From 2-02-FULL-48-14 sp041645035 (GTDB lineage: Bacteria; Patescibacteriota; Gracilibacteria; UBA1369; 2-02-FULL-48-14): DNA of 8,147 bases. A program made the translations under genes and the position numbers. Location of the stretch: the NCBI GenBank assembly GCA_041645035.1, contig JBAZQU010000038.1, forward strand, positions 1 to 8,147, given 5' to 3'. Positions 1 to 5,367 of the stretch are shown here, in pieces. Below the pieces are notes generated by a model. It was given only the letters and a program-made list of their open reading frames with translations. It ran no database searches and was not told the origin of the DNA. Within the stretch, counting starts at the first letter, position 1. Every line of letters starts with the position of its first letter.

Positions 1-137
1 ATGCCGATGTTTTTATTGAGGAAGCTCGTGAGCGACTTAAACAATTAACGGATTCAGACGAACAAAAAAAATATGAAGCGGCGATTGAAGAAGTTGATGC
101 GATGTGGAAGAAGAAATGCGATGAGGTGATGAAATAA
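1..137 (+). CDS. C-terminal end of an unidentified protein (5' truncated)
   Basis: Reading from base 3, an open frame runs off the left edge and ends at TAA 135-137, leaving 44 codons. The peptide is strongly charged and helical-looking (ADVFIEEARERLKQL near the start, MWKKKCDEVMK at the end), with no recognisable motif. Other frames hit stops within the first 50 bases, so this frame is the only coding option here. No clear intrinsic terminator follows it. Identity cannot be judged from this remnant. Confidence 0.6.
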   Translation, partial: ADVFIEEARERLKQLTDSDEQKKYEAAIEEVDAMWKKKCDEVMK

Positions 138-177
138 GTTGAAATTAAAAAAATGAAATTAGCGTTTGAGTTCAATG

Positions 178-200
178 TTGTTGTAGAGGCGTTTTTTAAT
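178..200 (+). repeat. 23-nt intergenic repeat, copy 1
   Basis: This stretch, TTGTTGTAGAGGCG followed by TTTTTTAAT, matches 1448-1470 at 21 of 23 positions (differences at 185 and 189). Both copies lie in leader regions upstream of a gene. The shared part ends in a -10-like TTTAAT, so it could be a duplicated promoter segment. Confidence 0.6.
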
Positions 201-244
201 GAGGGCAAGATTTTACAATTCAGTTCAACAAAAACATATCTCTA

Positions 245-256
245 ATTCGCGCGAAT
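245..256. promoter_or_regulatory. 12-nt perfect palindrome, possible operator
   Basis: ATTCGCGCGAAT reads the same on both strands and is an isolated GC-containing island in AT-rich DNA. It lies just upstream of a -10-like TAGAAT (259-264), a place where a dimeric repressor could bind. No second copy was seen in the window, so the function is a guess. Confidence 0.3.
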
Positions 257-366
257 GGTAGAATAGTTTGAAGTATAGACCTTAATTTTTTTGTTTATAT
301 TTTTAAAATTTTAAAGTCTTGATTTTTGCCTAAGTTTCTGCAAAGATTGAAATAGCAAGAAAAATC

Positions 367-383
367 GCCCCGCGGAAAGGGGC
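367..383 (+). promoter_or_regulatory. Leader hairpin just upstream of a ribosome binding site
   Basis: GCCCC (367-371) pairs with GGGGC (379-383) around a 7-nt loop. No U-tract follows, so it is not a terminator. It ends 5 nt before the Shine-Dalgarno sequence GAGGAGG (389-395) of the gene at 405 and may affect translation or mRNA stability. Confidence 0.4.
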
Positions 384-404
384 ATAGCGAGGAGGTCTTT
401 GAAA

Positions 405-1382
405 ATGGAAAGGAGACTGCCGTTTGCTCACTCGCTGTTTGCGTTTGAACGCGAGCTAGTCGAAATTGACGGCTGGTTAGACTGGCTCAAGCTGTGGCAT
501 CAAGCCGCCACCTGGCAGCAGCTCATCGGCCTTTTACATTGCGGTTTTGAGGTGGTGGTGCGAGAAGATGAAAGAAGAGAGATGATCTGCTTTTACCTCA
601 AGGTGGCCGAGGGCTACCGGTCGCAAGACCACCTGGCCAAGTTGTTCCCGGACGACAAGATTACGGGTGACGCCTGGTTCCGGCCAAGCAACCAACCGTA
701 TTTCAGCCAACGCTGGCAGGTCGCTCAGAAAGCCTGGAAGATGCTCTGCGACAAGATTTTCAAGAACACCGGCAAGGACCATAATCCCTCCTGGCTCCGT
801 TATGTCTGCAATCAGCGCGTCTTTTCCGACCTGCTGTGGTTCTTTCGTGCCCCGGAGCACAATTATGCCGAAACCAACCTGCCGCATTGGCGCGGCGACG
901 ACAATCACCAGGACACGGTCGCGCGGACATTCCTGAAGGACTTCCTGCGCCTGGTCTGGCGGGGCACGGAGATCTATACTGACCACTTCTTGAGGGGTTG
1001 GACTTACAACACGCGGGAAGAGCAGGCCGAGCAGGCCGATGAAATGTTCCGGGCCGCGCGTCCCGGGACGCTCGATCTCCTAGTCTATCTCGATTGGGAG
1101 GAGCTGCTCCTGAAGAGCGATTTTCGCGGGCCGATCGAGAATCTGGCGCCGGAATGCTGGCAGAGGCTTGAGGAGCTCGCCTTGAGGAAAGACCGGGGCA
1201 AGCGGGGAGAGCCGTGTTCGAGCGTCGAGAACGCGCTGGTCAACGGTTCGACTATGGCCGGAGTGGTAATCCTGCTTCGGGCCAAGTATAAGGAGGTCAT
1301 GCGGCTCAAGGCGATCAAGGAAGCGGAGGAAGCCAAAGCTGAAGCCGAGAAGAGACTCGCCCGACTCAGCCACGGTTCATAA
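405..1382 (+). CDS. Trp-rich protein of unknown function
   Basis: This 325-residue protein is not recognised. The start is ATG 405, placed 9 nt after GAGGAGG (389-395); the in-frame TTG at 399 is only 3 nt from that site and is less likely. The sequence is soluble-looking, with no signal peptide or membrane segment, and very rich in tryptophan (14 residues, several in an N-terminal DGWLDWLKLWHQ stretch). The last 35 or so residues are a charged Ala/Glu/Lys helix that could form a coiled coil. No catalytic motif stands out. Codon use is GC-rich at third positions, which supports real coding. It is a monocistronic unit closed by a strong terminator at 1410. The ParB-like gene follows under its own promoter, so a shared job is not shown. 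Confidence 0.75.
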   Translation: MERRLPFAHSLFAFERELVEIDGWLDWLKLWHQAATWQQLIGLLHCGFEVVVREDERREMICFYLKVAEGYRSQDHLAKLFPDDKITGDAWFRPSNQPYFSQRWQVAQKAWKMLCDKIFKNTGKDHNPSWLRYVCNQRVFSDLLWFFRAPEHNYAETNLPHWRGDDNHQDTVARTFLKDFLRLVWRGTEIYTDHFLRGWTYNTREEQAEQADEMFRAARPGTLDLLVYLDWEELLLKSDFRGPIENLAPECWQRLEELALRKDRGKRGEPCSSVENALVNGSTMAGVVILLRAKYKEVMRLKAIKEAEEAKAEAEKRLARLSHGS

Positions 1383-1409
1383 CGTCTTCACGTAATCATC
1401 CATCTGACC

Positions 1410-1438
1410 GACCCGTCAATCCCGACGGGTCTTTTTTT
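1410..1438 (+). terminator. Intrinsic terminator
   Basis: GACCCGTC (1410-1417) pairs perfectly with GACGGGTC (1424-1431) across a 6-nt loop and is followed by seven T residues. It lies 27 nt after the stop codon of the Trp-rich gene. Confidence 0.92.
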
Positions 1439-1447
1439 GTTTGCATA

Positions 1448-1470
1448 TTGTTGTTGAGACGTTTTTTAAT
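1448..1470 (+). repeat. 23-nt intergenic repeat, copy 2
   Basis: Second copy of the element at 178-200, 21 of 23 identical. Here it lies directly after the terminator tail, with a -35-like TTGCAT (1441-1446) and -10-like TTTAAT (1465-1470) spaced 18 nt apart, so part of it could be a promoter. Confidence 0.6.
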
Positions 1471-1485
1471 CATCAATATCTAATC

Positions 1486-1513
1486 TTGCCTAATTTTAGA
1501 AAAAATGTATAAT
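1486..1513 (+). promoter_or_regulatory. Sigma70-type promoter of the ParB-like gene
   Basis: The -35 is TTGCCT (1486-1491) and the -10 is a consensus TATAAT (1508-1513), with a 16-nt spacer. Transcription would start near 1520, giving a leader of about 90 nt before the ATG at 1612. Confidence 0.7.
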
Positions 1514-1556
1514 GTAAGCAATAAATAATCGGCATATTTTACATAGTCGGTTTTTA

Positions 1557-1572
1557 GTTGTTCGTAAACAGC
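1557..1572. promoter_or_regulatory. Imperfect palindrome, possible operator or parS-like site
   Basis: GTTGTT-CGTA-AACAGC has arms matching at 5 of 6 positions around a 4-nt centre. It lies in the leader of the ParB-like gene and resembles the perfect palindrome at 2666-2683 in the leader of the next operon. The ParB-like protein itself could be the binder, but that is inference. Confidence 0.35.
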
Positions 1573-1611
1573 AAAAAGGTAAGTCCAAAAAATCCGAAGG
1601 GAGAAACGAAG

Positions 1612-2556
1612 ATGACTAGACAGGCGGTCGCCGTAGCGAAAGTTGAGATTCCGTTTGCGGAAATCAGTGCGGGCAAGATCGTTTCGCCGGTAAACAGCCT
1701 TGTCAAGATTCCTTTGGAGATGCTGCGGCGGTTCGAGCGTCAGCCGCGGCTCCATTTCAGCAAGCAGAAACTTGAAGAGCTCGCGGGCACGATCGGTCCG
1801 AGCGGCGAATTGGAACAGCCGATTCTGGTCACGTTGCGGGAAGAGGGGCGCATTGCCCTTGTCATTGACGGCGAGCGACGGATGCGGGCCTTGCACGACA
1901 AAGGATTTGACCATGCCCCTTGTCTGATCAAGCCGCCGATGTCGGACAAGGAGGTCTTTCTGCATTCCTGTATCGCCAACTTCGCGCGGGAAAATCTCTC
2001 CCTCCTGGAAATGGCGCAATCAATCGTGGACCTGCAAAAGGAATTCGGCTGGAATCAGTCCGAAGTCGCCCGGGCGATCGGCCGCAGCTCCGGCCACGTA
2101 AGCCAGGTACTCAAAGTGCTGAATCTCCACCCCGACATCCAGCAGTTGGTGCTTGAGAGCAAGGTTAACAACAACATTGCCCTCCACATCGCCACTTATC
2201 CCAAGGAAGATCAGCTCGGCCTGCTCCGAAATTTGATGTCGAAGAAAGCCGGCGACAAGGATAAGCCGCCGTCTTCGAGCGAAGCCGCCCGCAAAGTCAA
2301 GAAGCTTGCGGAGAAGCGCGGCATTCATCCCCGCGCCAGGGTAAACCAAGCTAAGCAACGCACGTACGTGCAGTTGTTGATGAGCTTGATCATTCGCACT
2401 TGTGACAAGCTGACAGATGCGCTGGAGGATCTCAAAAAGGAGAAGGCCTGGGTTATTACCGGGCAAACTCAGCCGCCGTTCCAGATGGTGAAAGAACGGC
2501 TGGAAGAGGTTTTCGGCCTGGCGAAGGAGGAACTGGAACGTTTGACGAAAGTCTGA
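1612..2556 (+). CDS. ParB/KorB-like DNA-binding protein
   Basis: This 314-residue protein has the layout of the ParB/Srx-HTH family. Residues around 40-50 (FERQPRLHFS) match the first conserved box. VIDGERRMRAL (84-94) is the GERRxRA nucleotide-binding motif. NFARENLSLLEMA (123-135) is the region of the ENxxR box, here with Ala122 in place of the usual Glu but Asn123 and Arg126 kept. A helix-turn-helix follows at about 146-172 (WNQSEVARAIGRSSGHVSQV). Family members bind parS-type DNA sites and often CTP, acting in DNA partitioning or as regulators. No ParA partner is adjacent, so a regulatory or KorB-like role is as likely as segregation. The start is ATG 1612, behind AAGGGAGA (1597-1604); an in-frame TTG at 1558 lacks a ribosome site. 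The C-terminal 60 residues look helical and may be the dimerisation domain. Confidence 0.88.
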   Translation: MTRQAVAVAKVEIPFAEISAGKIVSPVNSLVKIPLEMLRRFERQPRLHFSKQKLEELAGTIGPSGELEQPILVTLREEGRIALVIDGERRMRALHDKGFDHAPCLIKPPMSDKEVFLHSCIANFARENLSLLEMAQSIVDLQKEFGWNQSEVARAIGRSSGHVSQVLKVLNLHPDIQQLVLESKVNNNIALHIATYPKEDQLGLLRNLMSKKAGDKDKPPSSSEAARKVKKLAEKRGIHPRARVNQAKQRTYVQLLMSLIIRTCDKLTDALEDLKKEKAWVITGQTQPPFQMVKERLEEVFGLAKEELERLTKV

Positions 2557-2571
2557 ACCATATCGTTTTAC

Positions 2572-2596
2572 GGCGGGTGAAACACCCCGCCTTTTT
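2572..2596 (+). terminator. Intrinsic terminator of the ParB-like gene
   Basis: GGCGGG (2572-2577) pairs with CCCGCC (2586-2591), with TG/CA pairs able to extend the stem past a bulged C, and five T residues follow. It begins 16 nt after the stop codon. Confidence 0.88.
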
Positions 2597-2617
2597 ATTT
2601 GCATTTTTTGTTAATAA

Positions 2618-2649
2618 TTGATAGGGTGAAAAATCGGATATGTTATAGT
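2618..2649 (+). promoter_or_regulatory. Probable promoter of the RNHCP-radical SAM operon
   Basis: TTGATA (2618-2623) is a good -35. The -10 is ambiguous: TGTTAT (2641-2646) has a 17-nt spacer and the better TATAGT (2644-2649) a 20-nt spacer. The position, between a terminator and the first gene of the operon, is right for a promoter. Confidence 0.45.
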
Positions 2650-2665
2650 ACTGGCTTAAAGGAAT

Positions 2666-2683
2666 GTTGTTTACAAAAACAAC
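2666..2683. promoter_or_regulatory. Perfect palindrome in operon leader, possible operator
   Basis: GTTGTTT (2666-2672) and AAACAAC (2677-2683) are perfect inverted copies around the 4-nt centre ACAA. The element lies just after the likely transcription start and 12 nt before the ribosome site of the RNHCP gene. No T-run follows, so it is not a terminator. Its arms resemble those at 1557-1572. Confidence 0.45.
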
Positions 2684-2705
2684 TCTTACCATACGGAGGG
2701 CAATT

Positions 2706-3011
2706 ATGAACAAGAGATTTCAAAAAAACGTCGAAGACTTCACCTGCGAAAGATGCGGTCACGAAGTAAAGGGAGGCGGGTATACGAATCACTGTCCTAT
2801 TTGCTTATGGAGCAAGCATGTTGACGTCAACCCGGGGGACAGGCAATCGACCTGTCAGGGAATGATGAAGCCAGTCGGCATTGAAACAAAGGCGGGAGGG
2901 CATGTAATTGTTCACCGTTGTGAAAGTTGTCATTTAACCAAAAGGAACAAGGCAAGCAAGGACGACGATATTAACGCGATAATAAACCTCTCTAGCAATC
3001 CGGTAAGGTAG
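2706..3011 (+). CDS. RNHCP-domain zinc-ribbon protein
   Basis: This 101-residue protein matches the RNHCP domain family, named for its core motif; here it reads TNHCPICLWSKHVD (27-40) followed by NPGDR (42-46). Three CxxC knuckles (Cys14/17, Cys30/33, Cys72/75) can hold zinc. The molecular role of this family is not established. The start is ATG 2706, 5 nt after GGAGGG (2695-2700); an in-frame ATG at 2664 has no ribosome site and would put the palindrome at 2666 inside the gene. It is the first gene of an operon and ends only 8 nt before the radical SAM gene, so the two are co-transcribed. A role as metal- or nucleic-acid-binding helper of that pathway is inference. Confidence 0.85.
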   Translation: MNKRFQKNVEDFTCERCGHEVKGGGYTNHCPICLWSKHVDVNPGDRQSTCQGMMKPVGIETKAGGHVIVHRCESCHLTKRNKASKDDDINAIINLSSNPVR

Positions 3012-3019
3012 GGGGGGCC

Positions 3020-4354
3020 ATGAAACAGCCCAGGATAGAGCCCCATGCTTCCGTACCCTATCTTTGCCAGATCGAACTGACTTACCGCTGCAACAGCAAC
3101 TGTATCTTTTGCTATAACCCGAATCGTTATAAGCCCTTGAATATTCTCTTAGTCGATCAGGTCGTCCGGTCTGTCTCAAGCAGCCGAATTCCGCATGTTT
3201 ACCTGATCGGCGGAGAACCGAGCCTTTTTTCAGTGGAGAAACTCAACGAGTACATCAACCTTCTTAGTGAACATTCTTCGGTGACGATAGTGACAAACGG
3301 TCTGATAAAACTGATCAGTATCTCGGAGAAACTCGCATGTTTCGGGGTACCCATTCACGGTTCCGATCAGAAAACCCACGAGTTTCATACGCGGACGCCT
3401 GGCAGCTTTATGAAAACCCTGGAGACCATAAGGCATTACATTGACCGGGGTTTTGATGTTCGATGCATTCCCGTCCTTACAAATTACAATTACGATCAGA
3501 TGTATGACATCATCAAGCTGGCGGCGTCGTTGGGCATGGAGTCGATCTATGTCGATCGTTATGAAGACGGCGGAATCGGTGCCAAGCATTCGAATATCTT
3601 CAACATCAAACCTTCGCTTGAGCAATTCCGCCAAGCGGTTGGCCAGATAATCCGGGCGAAAAATGATTTTGCAGTATTCGCCGGCCGGGTAGGTTTTGGC
3701 ACGGCCATTCCGTATTGCCTCGACGAGAGACTGGCAGATGAGAACATGCTTTCGAATTGCGGGGTGGGGGTCGACTTCTGTGCGATAAATCCCGAAGGAG
3801 GCCTCCGTTTATGCAACCAATCAGAGCTTGTCTTGGGCAATATCCTGGATGAGCCGATTGAGTGCATCTGGAAAAAACCGACTCTCGATGTTTACCGCGA
3901 CCTGTCATGGGTAACTGAACCGTGTCGTTCTTGCGACTTGTTGTTGGATTGCACAGGTGGCTGTAAGGTCGACGTGAACCATTGCAAGACTTTCTGCATA
4001 GACTATGCTGTCAGGGGGTGCTCTCGACCCGATGCCGGATTGGTCGAAAAGGTAAGAAGAAGCGTGGTGGCGCCGGTCGAGACTTATCCCGTAAATTACC
4101 GTTTCTTCCGGGCGAACCGTTATGCCAAGCTTACGACAAGACATCCGGAAAGACTTCTTGTTACTCGCTATCAAACAGTCAAGGTGGATGATATGGCCTT
4201 AGAAATGTCAGCGGCGATAATTGGCGGGACAAGAAGCGAGCAGGAATTGATCGACAAATTCTCCAATCGAGTGGATGAACATGACGTCCGGGTATTCGTA
4301 AGTCAACTTTTCCAAGTCCAGGCAATTGACCCGGCAGATGCGGAGGACACATGA
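3020..4354 (+). CDS. Radical SAM/SPASM peptide-modifying enzyme with C-terminal PqqD-like domain
   Basis: This 444-residue protein opens with a radical SAM domain: the 4Fe-4S motif CxxxCxxC is Cys24, Cys28, Cys31, and the SAM-binding GGEP is at 64-67. The C-terminal SPASM domain is complete: Cys254-x10-Cys265, then Cys302-x2-Cys305-x5-Cys311-x3-Cys315 and further cysteines at 322, 326 and 334, enough for auxiliary Fe-S clusters. The last 85 residues, around RYQTVKVDDMALEMSAAIIG, have the strand-then-helix pattern of a PqqD-like RRE that grips a leader peptide; this is the less certain part. Such enzymes install crosslinks or other changes on ribosomal peptides in the cytoplasm. SD-like GGGGGG (3012-3017) precedes ATG 3020. 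Its stop overlaps the start of the next gene by 4 nt. The chemistry and substrate cannot be read from sequence; the 34-residue peptide at 4979 is the best candidate. Confidence 0.87.
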   Translation: MKQPRIEPHASVPYLCQIELTYRCNSNCIFCYNPNRYKPLNILLVDQVVRSVSSSRIPHVYLIGGEPSLFSVEKLNEYINLLSEHSSVTIVTNGLIKLISISEKLACFGVPIHGSDQKTHEFHTRTPGSFMKTLETIRHYIDRGFDVRCIPVLTNYNYDQMYDIIKLAASLGMESIYVDRYEDGGIGAKHSNIFNIKPSLEQFRQAVGQIIRAKNDFAVFAGRVGFGTAIPYCLDERLADENMLSNCGVGVDFCAINPEGGLRLCNQSELVLGNILDEPIECIWKKPTLDVYRDLSWVTEPCRSCDLLLDCTGGCKVDVNHCKTFCIDYAVRGCSRPDAGLVEKVRRSVVAPVETYPVNYRFFRANRYAKLTTRHPERLLVTRYQTVKVDDMALEMSAAIIGGTRSEQELIDKFSNRVDEHDVRVFVSQLFQVQAIDPADAEDT

Positions 4355-4926
4355 AAACCATCGACAGTCTGGATGAGTTCTACGATGAGCTGGGTAAATT
4401 GTTCTTGGGCTTGAGTGATGATTGCGTGGCTTGCCAATACCCTGATTGCGTTGGTCTGATCTGGCTCCTGGAAGAGGAGGTTGAAGGCTTGTATGAACTG
4501 GGCGTTCCCTTGATAGAGGTCAACCACGGCCCAGCTTTTCTCCACTCTTTTTCCGAGGACCAAAACGGTAAGCTGGAACTAGACGTGAGATACCCTCCCT
4601 GCAAGCAGCTGTATCTCGATAAGGGGGTCCGCCGTTGCCGGATTTATGAAAATAGGCCTTTTAATTGTCGTATCTATCCCTTGGGCCTGGAGAGAATAAG
4701 GGAGGGTAAGGTTGTATGGGCACTGCACCTTGATTGTCTCTATTCGGAAAAAAAGAGCAGGCAAGGCCAGCTGAAACAACTTAAGCTGGCGATTAATTCG
4801 TTGATCGACAGACTCAATCCGCTTTTGACCGAGAGTATCGTTGAGGCATATTTGAAAGCCGACGCAGTAACTTGTTTTCCTTTCGGGGAAAACAAGTATT
4901 CCATAGTAAAGGAGGTGAGAACGTAA
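4351..4926 (+). CDS. YkgJ-type cysteine-cluster protein (putative Fe/Zn-binding)
   Basis: This 191-residue protein carries the cysteine pattern of the YkgJ/FliB-like cluster family: Cys25-x2-Cys28-x4-Cys33 near the N-terminus, Cys84 in YPPCKQLYLD, then CRIYENRPFNCRIYPLG (96-112), where the C-x-I-Y...RP..C-R-x-YP signature is clear. Cys129 and Cys175 are extra. Family members are thought to bind iron or zinc, and FliB-related forms are linked to protein lysine methylation; the function of most is unknown. Its ATG (4351) overlaps the radical SAM stop as ATGA, which implies translational coupling and probably joint action on one substrate. A Lys-rich small peptide lies downstream, so a Lys-directed modification is conceivable but unproven. 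The 3' end of the gene contains a strong RNA hairpin (4870-4897) and a consensus Shine-Dalgarno sequence. Confidence 0.82.
   Translation: MKTIDSLDEFYDELGKLFLGLSDDCVACQYPDCVGLIWLLEEEVEGLYELGVPLIEVNHGPAFLHSFSEDQNGKLELDVRYPPCKQLYLDKGVRRCRIYENRPFNCRIYPLGLERIREGKVVWALHLDCLYSEKKSRQGQLKQLKLAINSLIDRLNPLLTESIVEAYLKADAVTCFPFGENKYSIVKEVRT
4870..4897 (+). promoter_or_regulatory. UUCG-capped hairpin inside the 3' end of the YkgJ-type gene
   Basis: ACTTGTTTTCC (4870-4880) and GGAAAACAAGT (4887-4897) form a perfect 11-bp stem. A T-G pair (4881/4886) closes the loop TTCG (4882-4885), a hyperstable tetraloop. No T-run follows, so it is not a terminator. It sits 10 nt before a consensus Shine-Dalgarno sequence and 81 nt before the small-peptide start, a suitable place for differential mRNA stability or translation control in the operon. 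Confidence 0.55.
4908..4918 (+). promoter_or_regulatory. Orphan consensus Shine-Dalgarno sequence
   Basis: AAAGGAGGTGA is an essentially perfect anti-16S match, yet no ATG, GTG or TTG follows at 5-12 nt; only ATT 4926 is at the right distance. It could be a standby site feeding ribosomes to the peptide gene at 4979, a trace of a lost gene start, or chance. Confidence 0.4.
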
Positions 4927-4978
4927 TTCTTTCCGACGGCACACCGCAGTTACCCCTGAACACGGAGGAGGTGGAAGG

Positions 4979-5083
4979 ATGTCCAAGTGCAAACCGCAGC
5001 TCGACAGCACCAAAATCGGGGCCATCACCGTCAAGAAGAAGCCTGCTGCGGAACCGCCGCAGGCCCAGAACCAGAAGAAGTAG
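4979..5083 (+). CDS. 34-residue Lys-rich peptide, candidate RiPP precursor
   Basis: ATG 4979 follows GGAGGAGG (4964-4971) at 7 nt, one of the strongest ribosome sites in the window, and the frame stops at TAG 5081-5083. The product begins MSKCKPQLDSTKIGAITVKK and ends in a Pro/Ala/Gln-rich tail with two lysines. Third codon positions are nearly all G or C, as in the neighbouring genes, so this is a real coding frame although very short. It has one Cys (residue 4), one Asp and many Lys, and no signal peptide. It is the last gene of the operon with the radical SAM/SPASM and YkgJ-type proteins, 52 nt after the latter, and ends 16 nt before a strong terminator. The most economical reading is a substrate peptide for those enzymes. 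The split between leader and modified core cannot be seen, and a structural or RNA-binding basic peptide is an alternative. Confidence 0.65.
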   Translation: MSKCKPQLDSTKIGAITVKKKPAAEPPQAQNQKK

Positions 5084-5099
5084 CGGAGACGGGCACCAT

Positions 5100-5128
5100 G
5101 GCGGCATCAAGACGATGCCGCCTTTTTT
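5100..5128 (+). terminator. Intrinsic terminator of the peptide-modification operon
   Basis: GGCGGCATC (5100-5108) and GATGCCGCC (5114-5122) make a perfect 9-bp stem with the 5-nt loop AAGAC, followed by six T residues. It closes the operon of genes 2706-5083. Confidence 0.94.
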
Positions 5129-5211
5129 ATTTGCATTTTTTATGGGAAAAGGGTAAATTTGGGGTAAGATTAAAGATTAATCGTTATTTTTTCATTTTTT
5201 TAAAAAAAGTG
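5129..5211 (+). promoter_or_regulatory. AT-rich region expected to hold the retron promoter
   Basis: Transcription of the retron RNA must start in or near this gap. The clearest pair is TTGCAT (5131-5136) with TAAATT (5154-5159) at a 17-nt spacing; TTGGGG (5159-5164) with GTTATT (5183-5188) at 18 nt is another choice. Neither is strong enough to decide. Confidence 0.3.
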
Positions 5212-5213
5212 AG

Positions 5214-5233
5214 ATTTAAAGTGCGCTATAATT
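5214..5233 (+). repeat. Retron a1 inverted repeat
   Basis: These 20 bases, with core AAAGTGCGCTATAATT, are the exact reverse complement of 5348-5367. Together they form the closing duplex that retron RTs need to start reverse transcription from the branching G. Confidence 0.9.
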
Positions 5234-5347
5234 GATTTTCGCTGGACGATACGCGGCGATATTTTGAATGTCTATAGAAATGCTCACAGTGATTTGTTTC
5301 ACTGTTGTACTTCACGACAATGATTGTTGTGAGTGTGGCAAAAGTAG

Positions 5348-5367
5348 AATTATAGCGCACTTTAAAT
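5348..5367 (-). repeat. Retron a2 inverted repeat
   Basis: Perfect partner of a1 at 5214-5233. It ends 2 nt before the RT start codon, so the duplex covers the place where a ribosome binding site would normally be. Confidence 0.9.

Larger units (their letters stand above)
138..404. other. AT-rich intergenic region with repeat, palindromes and hairpin
   Basis: No gene is visible in this stretch. It holds a 23-nt sequence (178-200) found again at 1448-1470, a perfect 12-nt palindrome at 245-256, an AT-only 14-nt palindrome at 302-315, and a GC hairpin at 367-383 just before the ribosome binding site of the next gene. No convincing -35/-10 pair could be fixed, although a promoter for the gene at 405 must lie somewhere here unless it is read from upstream. 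Confidence 0.5.

Noticed and set aside
302..315. TTTAAAATTTTAAA palindrome as an operator
   Set aside because: A palindrome made only of A and T in such AT-rich DNA is likely by chance.
534..986. 150-codon minus-strand frame opposite the Trp-rich gene
   Set aside because: It has no ribosome site or recognisable motif and shadows a well-supported + strand gene.
1558..1611. TTG 1558 as start of the ParB-like protein
   Set aside because: It has no ribosome site, while ATG 1612 has a good one, and the extra residues fall in the leader.
2020..2604. 194-codon open frame on the minus strand opposite the ParB-like gene
   Set aside because: It is antisense to clear family motifs and crosses the terminator; it is a by-product of codon bias in the real gene.
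2664..2705. In-frame ATG 2664 as start of the RNHCP protein
   Set aside because: It has no Shine-Dalgarno sequence and would place the palindrome 2666-2683 in the gene, while ATG 2706 has GGAGGG 5 nt upstream and gives the expected domain start.
4872..5156. Open frame overlapping the end of the YkgJ-type gene and the small peptide
   Set aside because: It runs through the terminator stem, gives an Arg/Ser/Pro-rich shadow sequence, and is out of frame with the GC-rich third positions that mark the 34-residue gene.
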